Source: Streptomyces sp. H27-H1
GTDB lineage: Bacteria > Actinomycetota > Actinomycetes > Streptomycetales > Streptomycetaceae
Length of the DNA stretch: 64,000 nucleotides
Assembly (NCBI RefSeq): GCF_026627445.1
Contig: NZ_JAPNLJ010000007.1
Span: 215,185 to 279,184 of the forward strand
Direction of reading: 5' to 3'
Part shown: one piece after another, positions 9,461 through 20,434 of the stretch
Numbering within the stretch: the stretch's first letter is position 1
Layout: every line of letters starts with the position of its first letter
Position numbers and translations under genes: made by a program
The notes under the pieces: generated by a model
The model's input: the letters and a program-made list of their open reading frames with translations, nothing else
Database searches by the model: none
What the model was told of the DNA's origin: nothing

Positions 9461-10512
9461 CACACCTCTCCCTGCTTGCGCAGCGAGCGCCGGTAGACCA
9501 GCGCGAAGATCATGAGCAGCAGGAGGATCAGTACGCCCCAGGTCGCCGAGACGGCGAAGTCGCGCGGGCTCGTCACGAACGCCTCCCGGAAGGCCTGGGT
9601 CACCAGGATCTCGGTGGCGTCTCCGGGACCGCCCCGGGTGAGCAGGAAGATCACCGGGAACATGTTGAAGGTCCAGATGGTGGAGAGCAGGATCACGGTC
9701 ATGCTGACCGAGCGCAGCCCCGGCAGGGTGATGTGGCGGAACCGCTGCCAGGGTCGGGCCCCGTCCATCTCGGCGGCCTCGTAGAGCTCGCCGGGGATCG
9801 ACTGCATGCCGCCGAGCAGGGCGACCATCATGAAGGGGACGCCGAGCCAGACGTTGACGGCGATGACCGCGATCTTGGCCCAGTTCGGGTCGTCGAGCCA
9901 CGGGACGGCGGAGATGCCGCCGCCTTCGAGGATCTTGTTGAGGATGCCGTTGTCGCGGTTGAAGAGGAACCGCCAGGCGAAGACGGAGACGAATCCGGGA
10001 ACGGCCCAGGGCAGGATGAGCGCCATCCGGTAGGCGGCGCGGCCCTTGAACTCGCGGTTGAGCAGGGTGGCGAGGCCGAGGCCGAGCGCGAAGGTGATCG
10101 ACACGCAGGCGACGGTCCACAGCACCGTCCACACCAGCCGCTGCAGGAACACCGGGTCGGCGAGGACGGCGGCGTAGTTGTCGAGTCCGACGAACTCGTA
10201 CGTCGCCTCGATGTGGTTGGCGCCGATGGTGCGGCCGACGTTGCGCTCGGTGGCGTCGGTCAGCGACAGGTAGACGCCGCGCACGAGCGGCCAGCCGATG
10301 ATCACGCCGAGCACGAGCACCACGGGGGTGATCATGGCCCAGGCGTACCAGTGGGTGGCCAGGGCCCGCTTCAGCCCGGGGCCGGCGGAGCGCTTCCCGC
10401 CGTCGGTCCTGCTGTCAGTCCTGCGGCTACGGCCGCGGGCGGCGTTGTCGGCATCCTGACCGACCTCGCTGCCCGCGGCCTTCGCCACCGACTGGCTGGT
10501 GTGAGCAGCCAT
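9457..10512 (-). CDS. malF: Maltose/maltodextrin ABC transporter permease MalF
   Basis: Second permease subunit, 351 residues. A charged, low-complexity cytoplasmic N-terminus (about 50 residues) precedes the first membrane segment (WAMITPVVLVLGVIIGWPLV). Further membrane segments and the EAA loop (EAAEMDGARPWQRFRHITLP, near 243) are typical of the family. It begins six bases after the malE stop and overlaps malG by four bases, so malE, malF and malG are one transcript. Confidence 0.93.
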   Translation of the reverse strand: MAAHTSQSVAKAAGSEVGQDADNAARGRSRRTDSRTDGGKRSAGPGLKRALATHWYAWAMITPVVLVLGVIIGWPLVRGVYLSLTDATERNVGRTIGANHIEATYEFVGLDNYAAVLADPVFLQRLVWTVLWTVACVSITFALGLGLATLLNREFKGRAAYRMALILPWAVPGFVSVFAWRFLFNRDNGILNKILEGGGISAVPWLDDPNWAKIAVIAVNVWLGVPFMMVALLGGMQSIPGELYEAAEMDGARPWQRFRHITLPGLRSVSMTVILLSTIWTFNMFPVIFLLTRGGPGDATEILVTQAFREAFVTSPRDFAVSATWGVLILLLLMIFALVYRRSLRKQGEVW

Positions 10513-10518
10513 GGTTCG

Positions 10519-11793
10519 TTACTTCCAGCCCTTGAGGATCTTGCGGAATTCGACGCCGGCCGCCTTGGCCGCGTCCTCAGGGCTCGACGCCCCGGTGATC
10601 GCCTTGGTGTATTCGACCTTGAGCGGCTCGAAGAGGGAGCCGTTCTCCGGGATCCAGGCGCGCTCGACGGCCTTGTCCACGGCCGGCTTGAAGAACTGGA
10701 CCATCTCGTTCGACTTGACGTCGGGCTGCTCGTAGGCGGCGGTCCGGGTCGGGAGCAGGCTCAGGTCCTTGGTGGACTGCACCTGGACCTCCTGGGAGGT
10801 CATGTAGTCGACGAAGGCGTTCGCCGCGGCGATGTTCTTGGAGCCCGCGTAGACGGCGAGGTCGTGGCCGCCCTGCGGGGCGCCCGCCTTGACGGAGCCG
10901 GCCGGGACCGCGGCGACGCCGAGGTTGGTCTTGTCCTTGAACTGGTCGCCCGCCAGGCTGTCGGCCACGGCCCAGGGGCCGTTGATCATCATCGCGGCCT
11001 CGCCCGTCTTGAAGGCGGTCTGCATGTTGACCCAGCCGTCGGTGGCGTTGGTGATCGCCGCACCCGAGGTGACCAGGTCACGAGCGGCCTTGAAGGCCTT
11101 GACGCCCGCCGCGTTGTCGACGGTGACCGTCTTGGTCTTCGCGTCGACGAGGTCGCCGCCCTCTCCGTAGATGAGGGGGAGGAACCAGTAGGAGTCGTCG
11201 CCGCGCAGGTAGAGGCCGGCCTTGCCGCTCTTGGCCTTGATGGCGGCGGCGGCGGTCTTGACCTCCTCCAGGGTCTTGGGAGGCTGGACGCCGGCGTCGG
11301 CGAGCATCTTCTTGTTGTAGAAGAGGCCGAGGCTGTCGATGACCTGCGGGACGGCGTAGGTCTTGCCCTCGTACTTGCCGCTCGCGGCGGCCTGGGGCAG
11401 GAATTCGGCGTCGATCTTCTTGGCCGTGTCCGCCGGCACCTCGGCGAGGTAGCCGAGCGAGGCGAAGTCGGCGACCCAGCCGACGTCGGCGCGGATCACA
11501 TCGGGGGCCTCGGAGCCGCTGCTGAAGGCGTTCTTGACCTTGTTCTGCGCGTCGCCGTAGGGGACGTTGACGTACTTGACGGTCACCTTGGGGTGCTTGG
11601 CGGTGAACGCCTCTGCGATCTTCTGGAAGGACGCCTTTTCGGCGTCGTTCGAGGTGTCCCACCACGTGACCGTGCCGGAGAGCTCTCCGTCGGCCTTGGC
11701 GCCGTCGCCGGCGTCCTTGGTGTCACCGCCGCAAGCCGTCGCCGCGAGCGCCAGAGCCGCGACCAGCGCGGTGGCCGCTATGCCACGCCGCAT
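10519..11793 (-). CDS. malE: Maltose/maltodextrin-binding lipoprotein MalE
   Basis: Extracytoplasmic substrate-binding protein, 424 residues, anchored as a lipoprotein: MRRGIAATALVAALALAATAC gives a signal peptide ending at Cys21. The mature chain has the solute-binding family 1 fold (GTVTWWDTSNDAEKASF, GYLAEVP, INGPWAVADSLAGDQF). ATG 11793 is preceded by AAGGAG. It is the first gene of the leftward operon and faces the right-hand glucosidase gene across a 220-base promoter region containing a CTTGC-N11-GCAAG element. Confidence 0.94.
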   Translation of the reverse strand: MRRGIAATALVAALALAATACGGDTKDAGDGAKADGELSGTVTWWDTSNDAEKASFQKIAEAFTAKHPKVTVKYVNVPYGDAQNKVKNAFSSGSEAPDVIRADVGWVADFASLGYLAEVPADTAKKIDAEFLPQAAASGKYEGKTYAVPQVIDSLGLFYNKKMLADAGVQPPKTLEEVKTAAAAIKAKSGKAGLYLRGDDSYWFLPLIYGEGGDLVDAKTKTVTVDNAAGVKAFKAARDLVTSGAAITNATDGWVNMQTAFKTGEAAMMINGPWAVADSLAGDQFKDKTNLGVAAVPAGSVKAGAPQGGHDLAVYAGSKNIAAANAFVDYMTSQEVQVQSTKDLSLLPTRTAAYEQPDVKSNEMVQFFKPAVDKAVERAWIPENGSLFEPLKVEYTKAITGASSPEDAAKAAGVEFRKILKGWK

Positions 11794-11876
11794 ATGAACT
11801 CCTTCGATGATCCCGGCCGCGCCTCGCGGTCCCGAGTTGCCGAGAACGTAACAAGCCTGAAAGCCGACCGAAAGAC

Positions 11877-11897
11877 CTTGCGGCAAATTTCTGCAAG
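11877..11897. promoter_or_regulatory. Candidate MalR operator between malE and the divergent glucosidase gene
   Basis: CTTGC and GCAAG half-sites separated by 11 bases lie 84 bases upstream of malE and about 115 upstream of the rightward glucosidase. The position fits control of both divergent transcripts. Similarity to the amylase-promoter elements supports binding by MalR; binding itself is inferred. Confidence 0.62.
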
Positions 11898-12013
11898 AAC
11901 GGTTGATCGTTACATCTGCGTGTCCGTACGGTTGCCGCAGCTTGCTGTTAGTTCGAACCCTCTTCGACTGTCCGGGCCCGCAACCAGGGGGTGTGTACGC
12001 GCGTTGACCCGAT

Positions 12014-13771
<1,758 letters not shown>

Positions 13772-13796
13772 CGTGCGACCGGTACAGTCCAATCCC

Positions 13797-14837
13797 GTGA
13801 CCGCACGGCTAGCCGACATCGCAGCCCAGGCGGGGGTCAGCGAAGCCACAGTCAGCCGCGTGCTCAACGGCAAGCCCGGTGTGGCCGCAGGCACCCGTGA
13901 ATCCGTGCTGGCCGCCCTCGACGTCCTCGGCTACGAACGCCCCGTACGGCTGCGCCAGCGCAGCGCGGGACTCGTCGGCCTGATAACTCCCGAGCTCGAC
14001 AACCCCATCTTCCCGGCGCTCGCCCAGGTCATCGGCCAGGCGCTGACCCGGCAGGGGTACACGCCGGTGCTGGCCACGCAGACGCCGGGCGGGTCCACCG
14101 AGGACGAGCTGACGGAGATGCTGGTCGACCGCGGGGTCTCCGGGATCATCTTCGTCTCCGGACTGCACGCGGACACCACGGCCGACATGGGCCGCTACGA
14201 CCAACTCCGCGGCCAGGGCGTCCCGTACGTCCTCATCAACGGCTTCTCCGACAAGGTGCGGGCCCCCTTCGTCTCCCCCGACGACCGGGCCGCGATGCAG
14301 CTCGCGGTGACCCATCTGACGGCGCTCGGGCACACCCGGATCGGGCTGGCCGTCGGGCCCAAGCGGTTCGTGCCGGTGCTCCGCAAGATCGAGGGTTTCC
14401 GGCTGGGCATGAAGGAGCGCCTCGGACTCACCGAGGACGAGGTCGAGGAGCTCATCCAGCACTCCCTCTACACGCTGGAGGGCGGCCAGGCCGCCGCGGC
14501 GGCGCTCATCTCGCGCGGCTGCACGGCGGTGGTGTGCGCGAGCGACATGATGGCGCTCGGTGCGATCCGGGCGGCCCGGCAGCAGGGGCTCAAGGTTCCG
14601 CAGGACGTGTCGGTGGTCGGGTTCGACGACTCCCCGCTCATAGCGTTCACGGATCCGCCGCTGACCACCATCCGCCAGCCCGTGCAGGCCATGGGCCAGG
14701 CCGCGGTACGGACCCTGCTGGAGGAGATCGGCGGTACGCCGGCCCCGCACAGCGAGTTCGTCTTCCTGCCCGAGCTGGTGGTCCGCGGTTCGACCGCTTC
14801 GGGCCCGCAGCAGGGCCGGGGCCCCGCGCGCCCCTGA
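13797..14837 (+). CDS. malR: LacI-family maltose regulator MalR (right copy)
   Basis: Repressor of maltodextrin genes, 346 residues from GTG 13797; an in-frame GTG at 13773, directly after the glucosidase stop, would add eight residues, and neither has a strong ribosome site. The helix-turn-helix (ADIAAQAGVSEATVSRVLNG) and effector domain (GLVGLITPELDNPIFP, VGFDDSPLIAFTDPPLTTIRQP) are complete. In S. coelicolor the malR gene lies beside and divergent from malEFG, so this full-length copy on the malE side is the better candidate for the orthologue. It is likely co-transcribed with the glucosidase. Confidence 0.9.
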   Translation: MTARLADIAAQAGVSEATVSRVLNGKPGVAAGTRESVLAALDVLGYERPVRLRQRSAGLVGLITPELDNPIFPALAQVIGQALTRQGYTPVLATQTPGGSTEDELTEMLVDRGVSGIIFVSGLHADTTADMGRYDQLRGQGVPYVLINGFSDKVRAPFVSPDDRAAMQLAVTHLTALGHTRIGLAVGPKRFVPVLRKIEGFRLGMKERLGLTEDEVEELIQHSLYTLEGGQAAAAALISRGCTAVVCASDMMALGAIRAARQQGLKVPQDVSVVGFDDSPLIAFTDPPLTTIRQPVQAMGQAAVRTLLEEIGGTPAPHSEFVFLPELVVRGSTASGPQQGRGPARP

Positions 14838-15000
14838 GGCAGCCCAAGGGCTTCCGGCCCCTGAGGTTCCCGTGCTCCTTGTGCCTCCCGAACCCTTAGG
14901 GGAGCCCGGCCGCGGGTCGTCCGAGAGGCGGAGAGGCTGCGGCCAAGACCGTCCCGAGGGATGATCGGAGGCGTGTCCGCATCTGGCAGACTCTTTTCCT

Positions 15001-15921
15001 ATGGGTGAAGCGAGCGTGAAGACACTGGATACCCGGACGGACGTCTCGTCACCCCCCGTGGCCGAGAGCCAGGACCGCCCGGAGTCGTCCGAGCGTGCGC
15101 TGCTCTCCAGGCTGCGCGTGCCCCGGCGCCCCCGGATCTGGTTCGAGGTCCTGCTGATCCTGGTCAGCTACTGGACGTACTCGCTGATCCGCAACGCCGT
15201 GCCCGAGCAGAAGGCGGCCGCGCTCGCGAACGCCGACTGGATCTGGAAGGTCGAGCAGACCCTCGGCATCGCCGTGGAGCAGAGCGTCAACCACGCCGTG
15301 AACTCGGTGACGTGGCTGGTGGTCGGCATGAACTACTACTACGCCACGCTCCACTTCGTCATGACCATCGGCGTCCTGGTCTGGATCTACCGCTTTCATC
15401 CCGGGCGTTACGCGGCCACCCGCCTGATCCTCTTCGCCACCACGGGCGTGGCCCTGGTCGGCTACTACTTCTACCCGCTCGCGCCGCCCCGGCTGATGAA
15501 CGGGCAGGGTTTGGACGGGCGGGGCTTCGTGGACACGGTGCTGGTCCACCACACCTGGGGCTCCATGGCCTCGGGCAACCTCAAGCACATGTCGAACCAG
15601 TACGCGGCCATGCCCTCGATGCACATAGGGTGGTCGCTCTGGTGCGGGCTGACGATCTTCGCGGTCGCCTCCGCCCCCTGGGCCCGGATCCTGGGCCTGC
15701 TCTACCCGACGGCGACACTGATCGTGATCGTGTCCACCGCCAACCACTTCTGGCTCGACGCCGTCGGCGGCATGCTCTGCCTGGCCTTCGGCTACGGCGT
15801 CTCCCGCGCCTGGTACGGCTCGCTGCCGCACCGGCTGCCGCGCCGGCCCGAGGAGACCGGCCGCCACCCGGTGGCGGCGGCCGTGCTGAACCATCCGGCG
15901 CTGAGCCGCTTCCGGCGCTGA
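15001..15921 (+). CDS. PAP2-superfamily membrane phosphatase
   Basis: Integral membrane protein of the PAP2 (inositolphosphotransferase-like) group, 306 residues, expected to act on lipid phosphates or isoprenyl phosphates. About six membrane helices follow a soluble 45-residue N-terminus. The active-site motifs are PSMHIGWSLW (His near 208) and NHFWLDAVGG (His near 251). ATG 15001 has no Shine-Dalgarno sequence; GTG 15016 is an in-frame alternative, or the message may be leaderless. No functional partner is evident nearby. Confidence 0.85.
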   Translation: MGEASVKTLDTRTDVSSPPVAESQDRPESSERALLSRLRVPRRPRIWFEVLLILVSYWTYSLIRNAVPEQKAAALANADWIWKVEQTLGIAVEQSVNHAVNSVTWLVVGMNYYYATLHFVMTIGVLVWIYRFHPGRYAATRLILFATTGVALVGYYFYPLAPPRLMNGQGLDGRGFVDTVLVHHTWGSMASGNLKHMSNQYAAMPSMHIGWSLWCGLTIFAVASAPWARILGLLYPTATLIVIVSTANHFWLDAVGGMLCLAFGYGVSRAWYGSLPHRLPRRPEETGRHPVAAAVLNHPALSRFRR

Positions 15922-15939
15922 GCGCGCGGGGCGCGCTCC

Positions 15940-17541
15940 TCACGGCTCCCTGTGGGTGATCCGGCCGCCCGACATGGTGAGCCGGACCGGCGCCCCTGCC
16001 AGCTCGTCCGCCGCGGCGTCCACCGGATCCAGGCCGAAGGCGGTCAGGTCCGCCCGGAACCCGGGCGCGATCCGGCCCGCCACCGCTTCCTCCCCCGCCG
16101 CCAGCGCGGCGTGCGAGGTCATGCCCTCCAGTGCCATCAGCCCGCTCAGGGCCGCCCCGGTCCAGGCCCCCGTACCGGCCGAGGCCGCCCCGCGCGGGCT
16201 GCGGGCGGTGGCGAGGATCTGGCGGGCGTCGTACTGGGCGATCGGCCAGTCCGAGCCCAGCGCGAGCACCGCGCCGGCCTCGCGCAGGTCCCGGCAGCGC
16301 CAGGCGCGGCCGGCCCGCTCCTCCCCCAGCCGCTTGGACCACTCGTCGCTGTGGTCGGCCCGGGTGTACGCGGTGTGCGGCGGCTGCATGGAGGCGATCA
16401 CCCCGAGCTCCGCGAACCGCTTCAGCTGGCCGTCCGGGACCGTCTCGATGTGCTCGATCCGGTGCCGCATCCGGGCCCGCGCGCCCAGTGACTGCACGGT
16501 GTCCAGGACGTGCCGTACCGCCGCGTCGCCGATGGCGTGGGTCGCGGTGCGCACGCCGGCCGCGTCGAGGACCCGTACCGCCTCGGCGTACGCGTGCGGG
16601 TCGGGCCAGAAGGCGTCCGTGCCCCGGCCGTGGCAGTCGGCGTGCTCGAGCCAGGCGGTGCCCCCCTCGACCGTGCCGTCCATGAAGAACTTGACCCCGC
16701 CGACCTTCCAGTGGCGGCCCAGGAGCCGTTGCAGCCCGATCAGCTCCTCCAGGTCGGCCGTGGTGGCGCCCGGCATGCACCAGGGCGAGAGGTTCAGCCG
16801 CAGCGGCAGGTCGCCCTCGTACTCCGCGGTCGCCAGCAGGGCCGGTACGTCCCCGTCGCCGAGGTCCATGACGTGCGCACCGGTCAGGCCCGTGGCGGCC
16901 ATGTCGCTGAGCAGTCCCGTGAGGCGCTCCCGGCGCTCGGTGTACGCGGGCTTCGGCGCGAGCGAGCCGACCAGGGCCATCGCGGCGTGTTCGACGAGGT
17001 GGCCGGTGGGGCGCCCGTCGGGATCGCAGACGATCTCGGAGCGCTGGGTGAAGGTGCGCGGGCCGGTGATCCCGGCGGCGGCCAGGGCCGCGCCGGAGGC
17101 GAGGGCGGAGTGGCCGTCGTAGAGGCGCAGGAAGGCGGGGGCGCCGGCGAGGGCCTCCTCGACCAGGGCCTTGTCGAGGGGGCGGCCGCCGAAGGCGTTG
17201 TGGTCGAGGCCGAAGCCGGTGACCCAGCCGCCGGGGCCCCGGTCGGCGGTGCGCAGGGCGGCGCGGAGCTGGTCGAGGTCGGTGACGGCGGAGAGGTCCG
17301 TGCCGCCTGCCATCTCGATGCCCCAGACGGGGTGACTGTGGGCGTCGGTGAGGCCGGGGGTGAGGGTGGCGCCGGCGAGGTCGATGGTTTCGGTGCCGGG
17401 GCCGCGCCAGTCGCGGACGTCGGCCTCGTCTCCGACGGCGACGATGTCGCCGCCGAGGACGGCTACCGCGCGGGCCTCGGGGCGGGCGGGGTCGAGGGTG
17501 CGGACGCGGGCTCCGGTGAGGACGGTGTCGGCAGCGGGCAC
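15940..17541 (-). CDS. Amidohydrolase family 3 (YtcJ-like) protein
   Basis: Metal-dependent hydrolase of the amidohydrolase superfamily, 533 residues, substrate unknown. The metal-binding motif DAHSHP lies near residue 67, followed by the family pattern GVKFFMDGTVEGGTAWL, ATHAIGDAAV, RIEHIE and LALGSDWP. GTG 17541 follows GAAGGAGAA and was chosen for that ribosome site, although it lies inside the 3' end of the upstream permease gene (79-base overlap). The tight overlap implies co-expression with the permease, suggesting that the permease imports the substrate. Confidence 0.9.
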   Translation of the reverse strand: MPAADTVLTGARVRTLDPARPEARAVAVLGGDIVAVGDEADVRDWRGPGTETIDLAGATLTPGLTDAHSHPVWGIEMAGGTDLSAVTDLDQLRAALRTADRGPGGWVTGFGLDHNAFGGRPLDKALVEEALAGAPAFLRLYDGHSALASGAALAAAGITGPRTFTQRSEIVCDPDGRPTGHLVEHAAMALVGSLAPKPAYTERRERLTGLLSDMAATGLTGAHVMDLGDGDVPALLATAEYEGDLPLRLNLSPWCMPGATTADLEELIGLQRLLGRHWKVGGVKFFMDGTVEGGTAWLEHADCHGRGTDAFWPDPHAYAEAVRVLDAAGVRTATHAIGDAAVRHVLDTVQSLGARARMRHRIEHIETVPDGQLKRFAELGVIASMQPPHTAYTRADHSDEWSKRLGEERAGRAWRCRDLREAGAVLALGSDWPIAQYDARQILATARSPRGAASAGTGAWTGAALSGLMALEGMTSHAALAAGEEAVAGRIAPGFRADLTAFGLDPVDAAADELAGAPVRLTMSGGRITHREP

Positions 17542-19076
17542 GGCTGGTGTTCTCCTTCGGGGGCGGGTTCTTCGGCGAAGCGGGCGTAGACGTCCGGCCG
17601 GTGGGTCTTCAGGCGCTGGGCGAGGAGGAGCCCGGCCAGGAAGACGGCGGGGACGAGGGCCACGAGGACGGTGTTGACGGTGGTGGAGGCCATGGTGAAG
17701 AGGCCGACATTGGAGACGACCAGGCAGATCGCGACGGCCAGCAGCACGGCGGCGGTGACGGGCGCGATCAGGGTCCGCCAGGGCCCCTCGTCGTGCCGGA
17801 CGCGGCGGAAGTAGACGGGTACGGCGATGGCGGCGAGCAGCATCAGCGCCATGAGGCCGATCATGCCGGGGGTGTTCACCCAGAGCAGGAGCTGCTGGTA
17901 GGGGTCGGCTCCGGCGAGGGCGAAGCCGAGGACGATGACGGCGCCCAGGGCGCTCTGGGCGAGGCCGGCGAGGTACGGGGAGCCGTGGCGGGGGTGGATC
18001 CGGCCGAGGGAGGCGGGCAGGACGCCCTCCTCGGAGAGGGCTAGCACGTAGCGGTTGATGGCGTTGTGGAAGGCGAGGAGGGAGGCGATGACGCTGGTGA
18101 CGATGAAGAGGTGCATCAGGTCGGCCGCCCAGGGGCCCACGTAGGTGCTGATGGCGGTGAAGAAGAGGCCTGCCGGATCCTGGGCGGCGACGGTGAGGAC
18201 CTCCTCGGAGCCGAAGGCCTGGATGACGGTCCACACGATGAAGGCGTAGAAGAGGCCGAGGAAGGCGACGGCGATGTAGGTGGCGCGCGGAACGGTGCGG
18301 TCGGGGTCGCGGGCTTCGCGGCGGTAGATGACGGTGGACTCGAACCCGGTGAACGCGGCGAAGGCGAAGGCCAGGACGGCGGCGGTGCCGGGGACGAGTA
18401 CCGCGCCGGGAGCGAAGGAGCCGGCGGACAGTCCGTGGGCGCCGCCCTCGATGAGCACTCCGGCGGCCAGCAGGACGAGTATTCCGGTCTCGGCGACGAG
18501 CAGGACGCCGAGGAGTTTGGCGCCGAAGTCGATGGAGCGGTAGCCGCCGTACCAGACGAGGGCGAGGCCGGCGAGGGAGACGGGCAGCCAGGGGACGTCG
18601 AGGCCGGCCAGGGAGTGGGCGGTGTCGGCGGTGGTGGTGCCGAGGAGGCCGTAGACGCCGATCTCCATGCCGTTGTAGCCGATGAGGGCGAGCAGGGCGG
18701 CGCCGATGCCGACGCGCTTGCCGAGGCCGCGGGCGATGTACGCGTAGAAGGCGCCGCCGCTGCGGACGTGGCGGCTCATGGTGGTGAAGCCGACGGCGAA
18801 GACGGTGAGGGTCAGGCCCGCGAGGAGATAGCCGGCGGGGGCGCCGATGCCGCCGAGGAGGATCGCGACGGGGGCGACACCGGCCATGACGGTGAGGGGG
18901 GCGGCGGCGGAGACGACGAAGAAGGAGATGTCGGCGGTGCCGAGGGTGGCGCGGCGGAGGGTGGGCCCGCCGGCCGGGGCGCCGTCCGCTGCGGGCCTGG
19001 TTGCTTCGGGCCCGGCTGCTGGGGGCCCGGCTGTTGCGGGTCTGGCTGCGGTCGGGTCCGGCGGCGTTTCGGGCAT
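17463..19076 (-). CDS. APC-superfamily amino acid permease
   Basis: Amino acid/polyamine/organocation transporter, 537 residues, about twelve membrane helices beginning with LGTADISFFVVSAAAPLTVMAGV. Family features include YIARGLGKRVG and FAFAAFTGFESTVIYRREARDPDRTVPRA. ATG 19076 starts an Ala/Pro-rich cytoplasmic N-terminus of about 45 residues; an upstream in-frame start at 19214 would run through the promoter and operator and is unlikely. The end of the coding region overlaps the amidohydrolase start. It is divergent from a TetR regulator with a shared 21-bp palindrome, so repression by that TetR protein is likely. Confidence 0.9.
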   Translation of the reverse strand: MPETPPDPTAARPATAGPPAAGPEATRPAADGAPAGGPTLRRATLGTADISFFVVSAAAPLTVMAGVAPVAILLGGIGAPAGYLLAGLTLTVFAVGFTTMSRHVRSGGAFYAYIARGLGKRVGIGAALLALIGYNGMEIGVYGLLGTTTADTAHSLAGLDVPWLPVSLAGLALVWYGGYRSIDFGAKLLGVLLVAETGILVLLAAGVLIEGGAHGLSAGSFAPGAVLVPGTAAVLAFAFAAFTGFESTVIYRREARDPDRTVPRATYIAVAFLGLFYAFIVWTVIQAFGSEEVLTVAAQDPAGLFFTAISTYVGPWAADLMHLFIVTSVIASLLAFHNAINRYVLALSEEGVLPASLGRIHPRHGSPYLAGLAQSALGAVIVLGFALAGADPYQQLLLWVNTPGMIGLMALMLLAAIAVPVYFRRVRHDEGPWRTLIAPVTAAVLLAVAICLVVSNVGLFTMASTTVNTVLVALVPAVFLAGLLLAQRLKTHRPDVYARFAEEPAPEGEHQPCPLPTPSSPEPASAPSTPPAPRPAR

Positions 19077-19118
19077 GCGGGAGCACCCTTCTGCGAACGG
19101 CAGGCGGCAGGGACGCGA

Positions 19119-19139
19119 AAACCTAAAGGCTTTCGGTTT
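19119..19139. promoter_or_regulatory. 21-bp palindromic operator in the permease/TetR divergent promoter
   Basis: Arms AAACCTAAAG and CTTTCGGTTT flank a central G; only one symmetric pair (position 6 with 16) fails to match. It lies 43 bases upstream of the permease start and 59 upstream of the TetR gene, the expected place for a TetR-family site controlling both. Confidence 0.75.
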
Positions 19140-19197
19140 GCGGCAATGTAGCCTCCGGTTTTGGCGTACGGGAAGACCTGACGGCGGGAGAAATACG

Positions 19198-19818
19198 ATG
19201 GCGCGGCCACGCACCCCACTGCTCGACCTGGAGCGGATCGGGGCTGCCGCCCTGCAACTGCTCGCGGAGCAGGGCGAGTTCAGCGTGCCGCAGATCGCGC
19301 GGACACTCGGGGTGCAGACCGGTTCGCTGTATCACCACGTGGACGGCCGAGCCGGGGTGATCGAGCTGATACGGGAGCGGGTGTGCGCCGGGATCGACGG
19401 CGGGGCGCTGGCCGCGGAGCCCTGGGACGCGGCGCTGGAGGCCTGGGCCCGCTCCTACCGGGCGGCCTTCGCCGCCTATCCGCGCGCCATCCCGCTGTTG
19501 ATGACCACCCCGGTACGGGCGCCCGCGGTGCTCGCGCAGTACGAGCAGGCGGTGGCGCTGCTGCTGGGGGCCGGCTTCCGCGTGGAGCGGGTGATGCCGC
19601 TGCTGACGGGCCTGGAGAACCTGGTCCTGGGCTCGGCCCTGGACCTCGCGGCCCCTGACGCCATGTGGGAGCCGACCCCGCGGACCCCGCTGCTGGCGCA
19701 GGCGCTGGCCGCGCAGGGCCCCGCCGGACCGGGGCGCGCGGAGGCCGCCTTCGAGGTCGGCCTGGCGGCGTTCCTGGCGTACGCCAGGACCCTGCGGGGC
19801 GGTGCGGAGGCCGGCTGA
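19198..19818 (+). CDS. TetR-family transcriptional regulator
   Basis: One-component repressor, 206 residues. The N-terminal HTH (LERIGAAALQLLAEQGEFSVPQIARTLGVQTGSLYHHVDGRAGVIELI) resembles the TetR/AcrR group with a tetracycline-repressor-type C-terminal domain. ATG 19198 follows a GGGAG site. Its divergent partner is the amino acid permease-amidohydrolase pair, and the palindrome between them is the likely operator. The ligand is probably a substrate or product of that pair, by inference. Confidence 0.9.
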   Translation: MARPRTPLLDLERIGAAALQLLAEQGEFSVPQIARTLGVQTGSLYHHVDGRAGVIELIRERVCAGIDGGALAAEPWDAALEAWARSYRAAFAAYPRAIPLLMTTPVRAPAVLAQYEQAVALLLGAGFRVERVMPLLTGLENLVLGSALDLAAPDAMWEPTPRTPLLAQALAAQGPAGPGRAEAAFEVGLAAFLAYARTLRGGAEAG

Positions 19819-19884
19819 TTCGCGCAGTGTGGCCCGTCGCGCAGTGTGGCCCGTCGCGCAGGCCGGCCGGCTCCGGGGACGGCA

Positions 19885-20298
19885 CTAGAGCGCCGCCGCC
19901 TCCGTCAACTGCACAGCCTCCGCCTTCGTCCTGTCGTAGGCCTCGCGGGCCTCCTGTACCGCCTCCATGCGCAGGCCGGTCCAATGGGCGAGGGCCCGCA
20001 CCCGCTCGGCGGCCTCGCGGCCCAGCGGGGTCAGCGAGTAGTCGACGCGGGGCGGGATGACCGGTTTGGCGTCGCGGTGCACGAACCCGTCGCGCTCCAG
20101 CGTCTGGAGGGTCTGGGCCAGCATCTTCTCGCTGACCTTGGCGACCGAGCCGATGTTCCGGCGCAGCTCGCTGAACCGGTACGCGCGGTCGAGCAGGGCG
20201 TCCAGCACCAGGACGCCCCAGCGGCTGGTGACGTGCTCCAGGACGAGCCGGTGCGGGCACATGGCCTCGGCCCGGGTCCACTTCTCACTTACTCCCAC
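19885..20298 (-). CDS. HxlR-family regulator (QorR/YtfH-like)
   Basis: Small winged-helix regulator, 137 residues: CPHRLVLEHVTSRWGVLVLDALLDRAYRFSELRRNIGSVAKVSEKMLAQTLQ is the HxlR signature, with Cys14 in the N-terminal position that is redox-active in some family members. GTG 20298 starts three bases from the inverted repeat at 20301-20327, so it probably represses itself and the divergent quinone oxidoreductase gene, the same pairing as ytfH/ytfG of other bacteria. Its target gene here carries a frameshift. Confidence 0.9.
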   Translation of the reverse strand: MGVSEKWTRAEAMCPHRLVLEHVTSRWGVLVLDALLDRAYRFSELRRNIGSVAKVSEKMLAQTLQTLERDGFVHRDAKPVIPPRVDYSLTPLGREAAERVRALAHWTGLRMEAVQEAREAYDRTKAEAVQLTEAAAL

Positions 20299-20300
20299 GC

Positions 20301-20327
20301 CAGTACCTTACTTCAAAGTTGGTACTG
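20301..20327. promoter_or_regulatory. Inverted repeat, candidate HxlR operator
   Basis: CAGTACC and GGTACTG form perfect seven-base arms around a 13-base spacer, immediately upstream of the HxlR start and 108 bases before the divergent oxidoreductase start. Position and symmetry suggest the HxlR binding site. Confidence 0.55.
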
Positions 20328-20434
20328 CCTTTTCGTTAGCGCCCGTCGTACGGTGAGTGCACAAGCCCGGAAACGGGAAGTCCCGCAGCCCGGAAGCCCC
20401 GGCAGCGGGAAGCAATACCAGGGAGTCAGTCACC

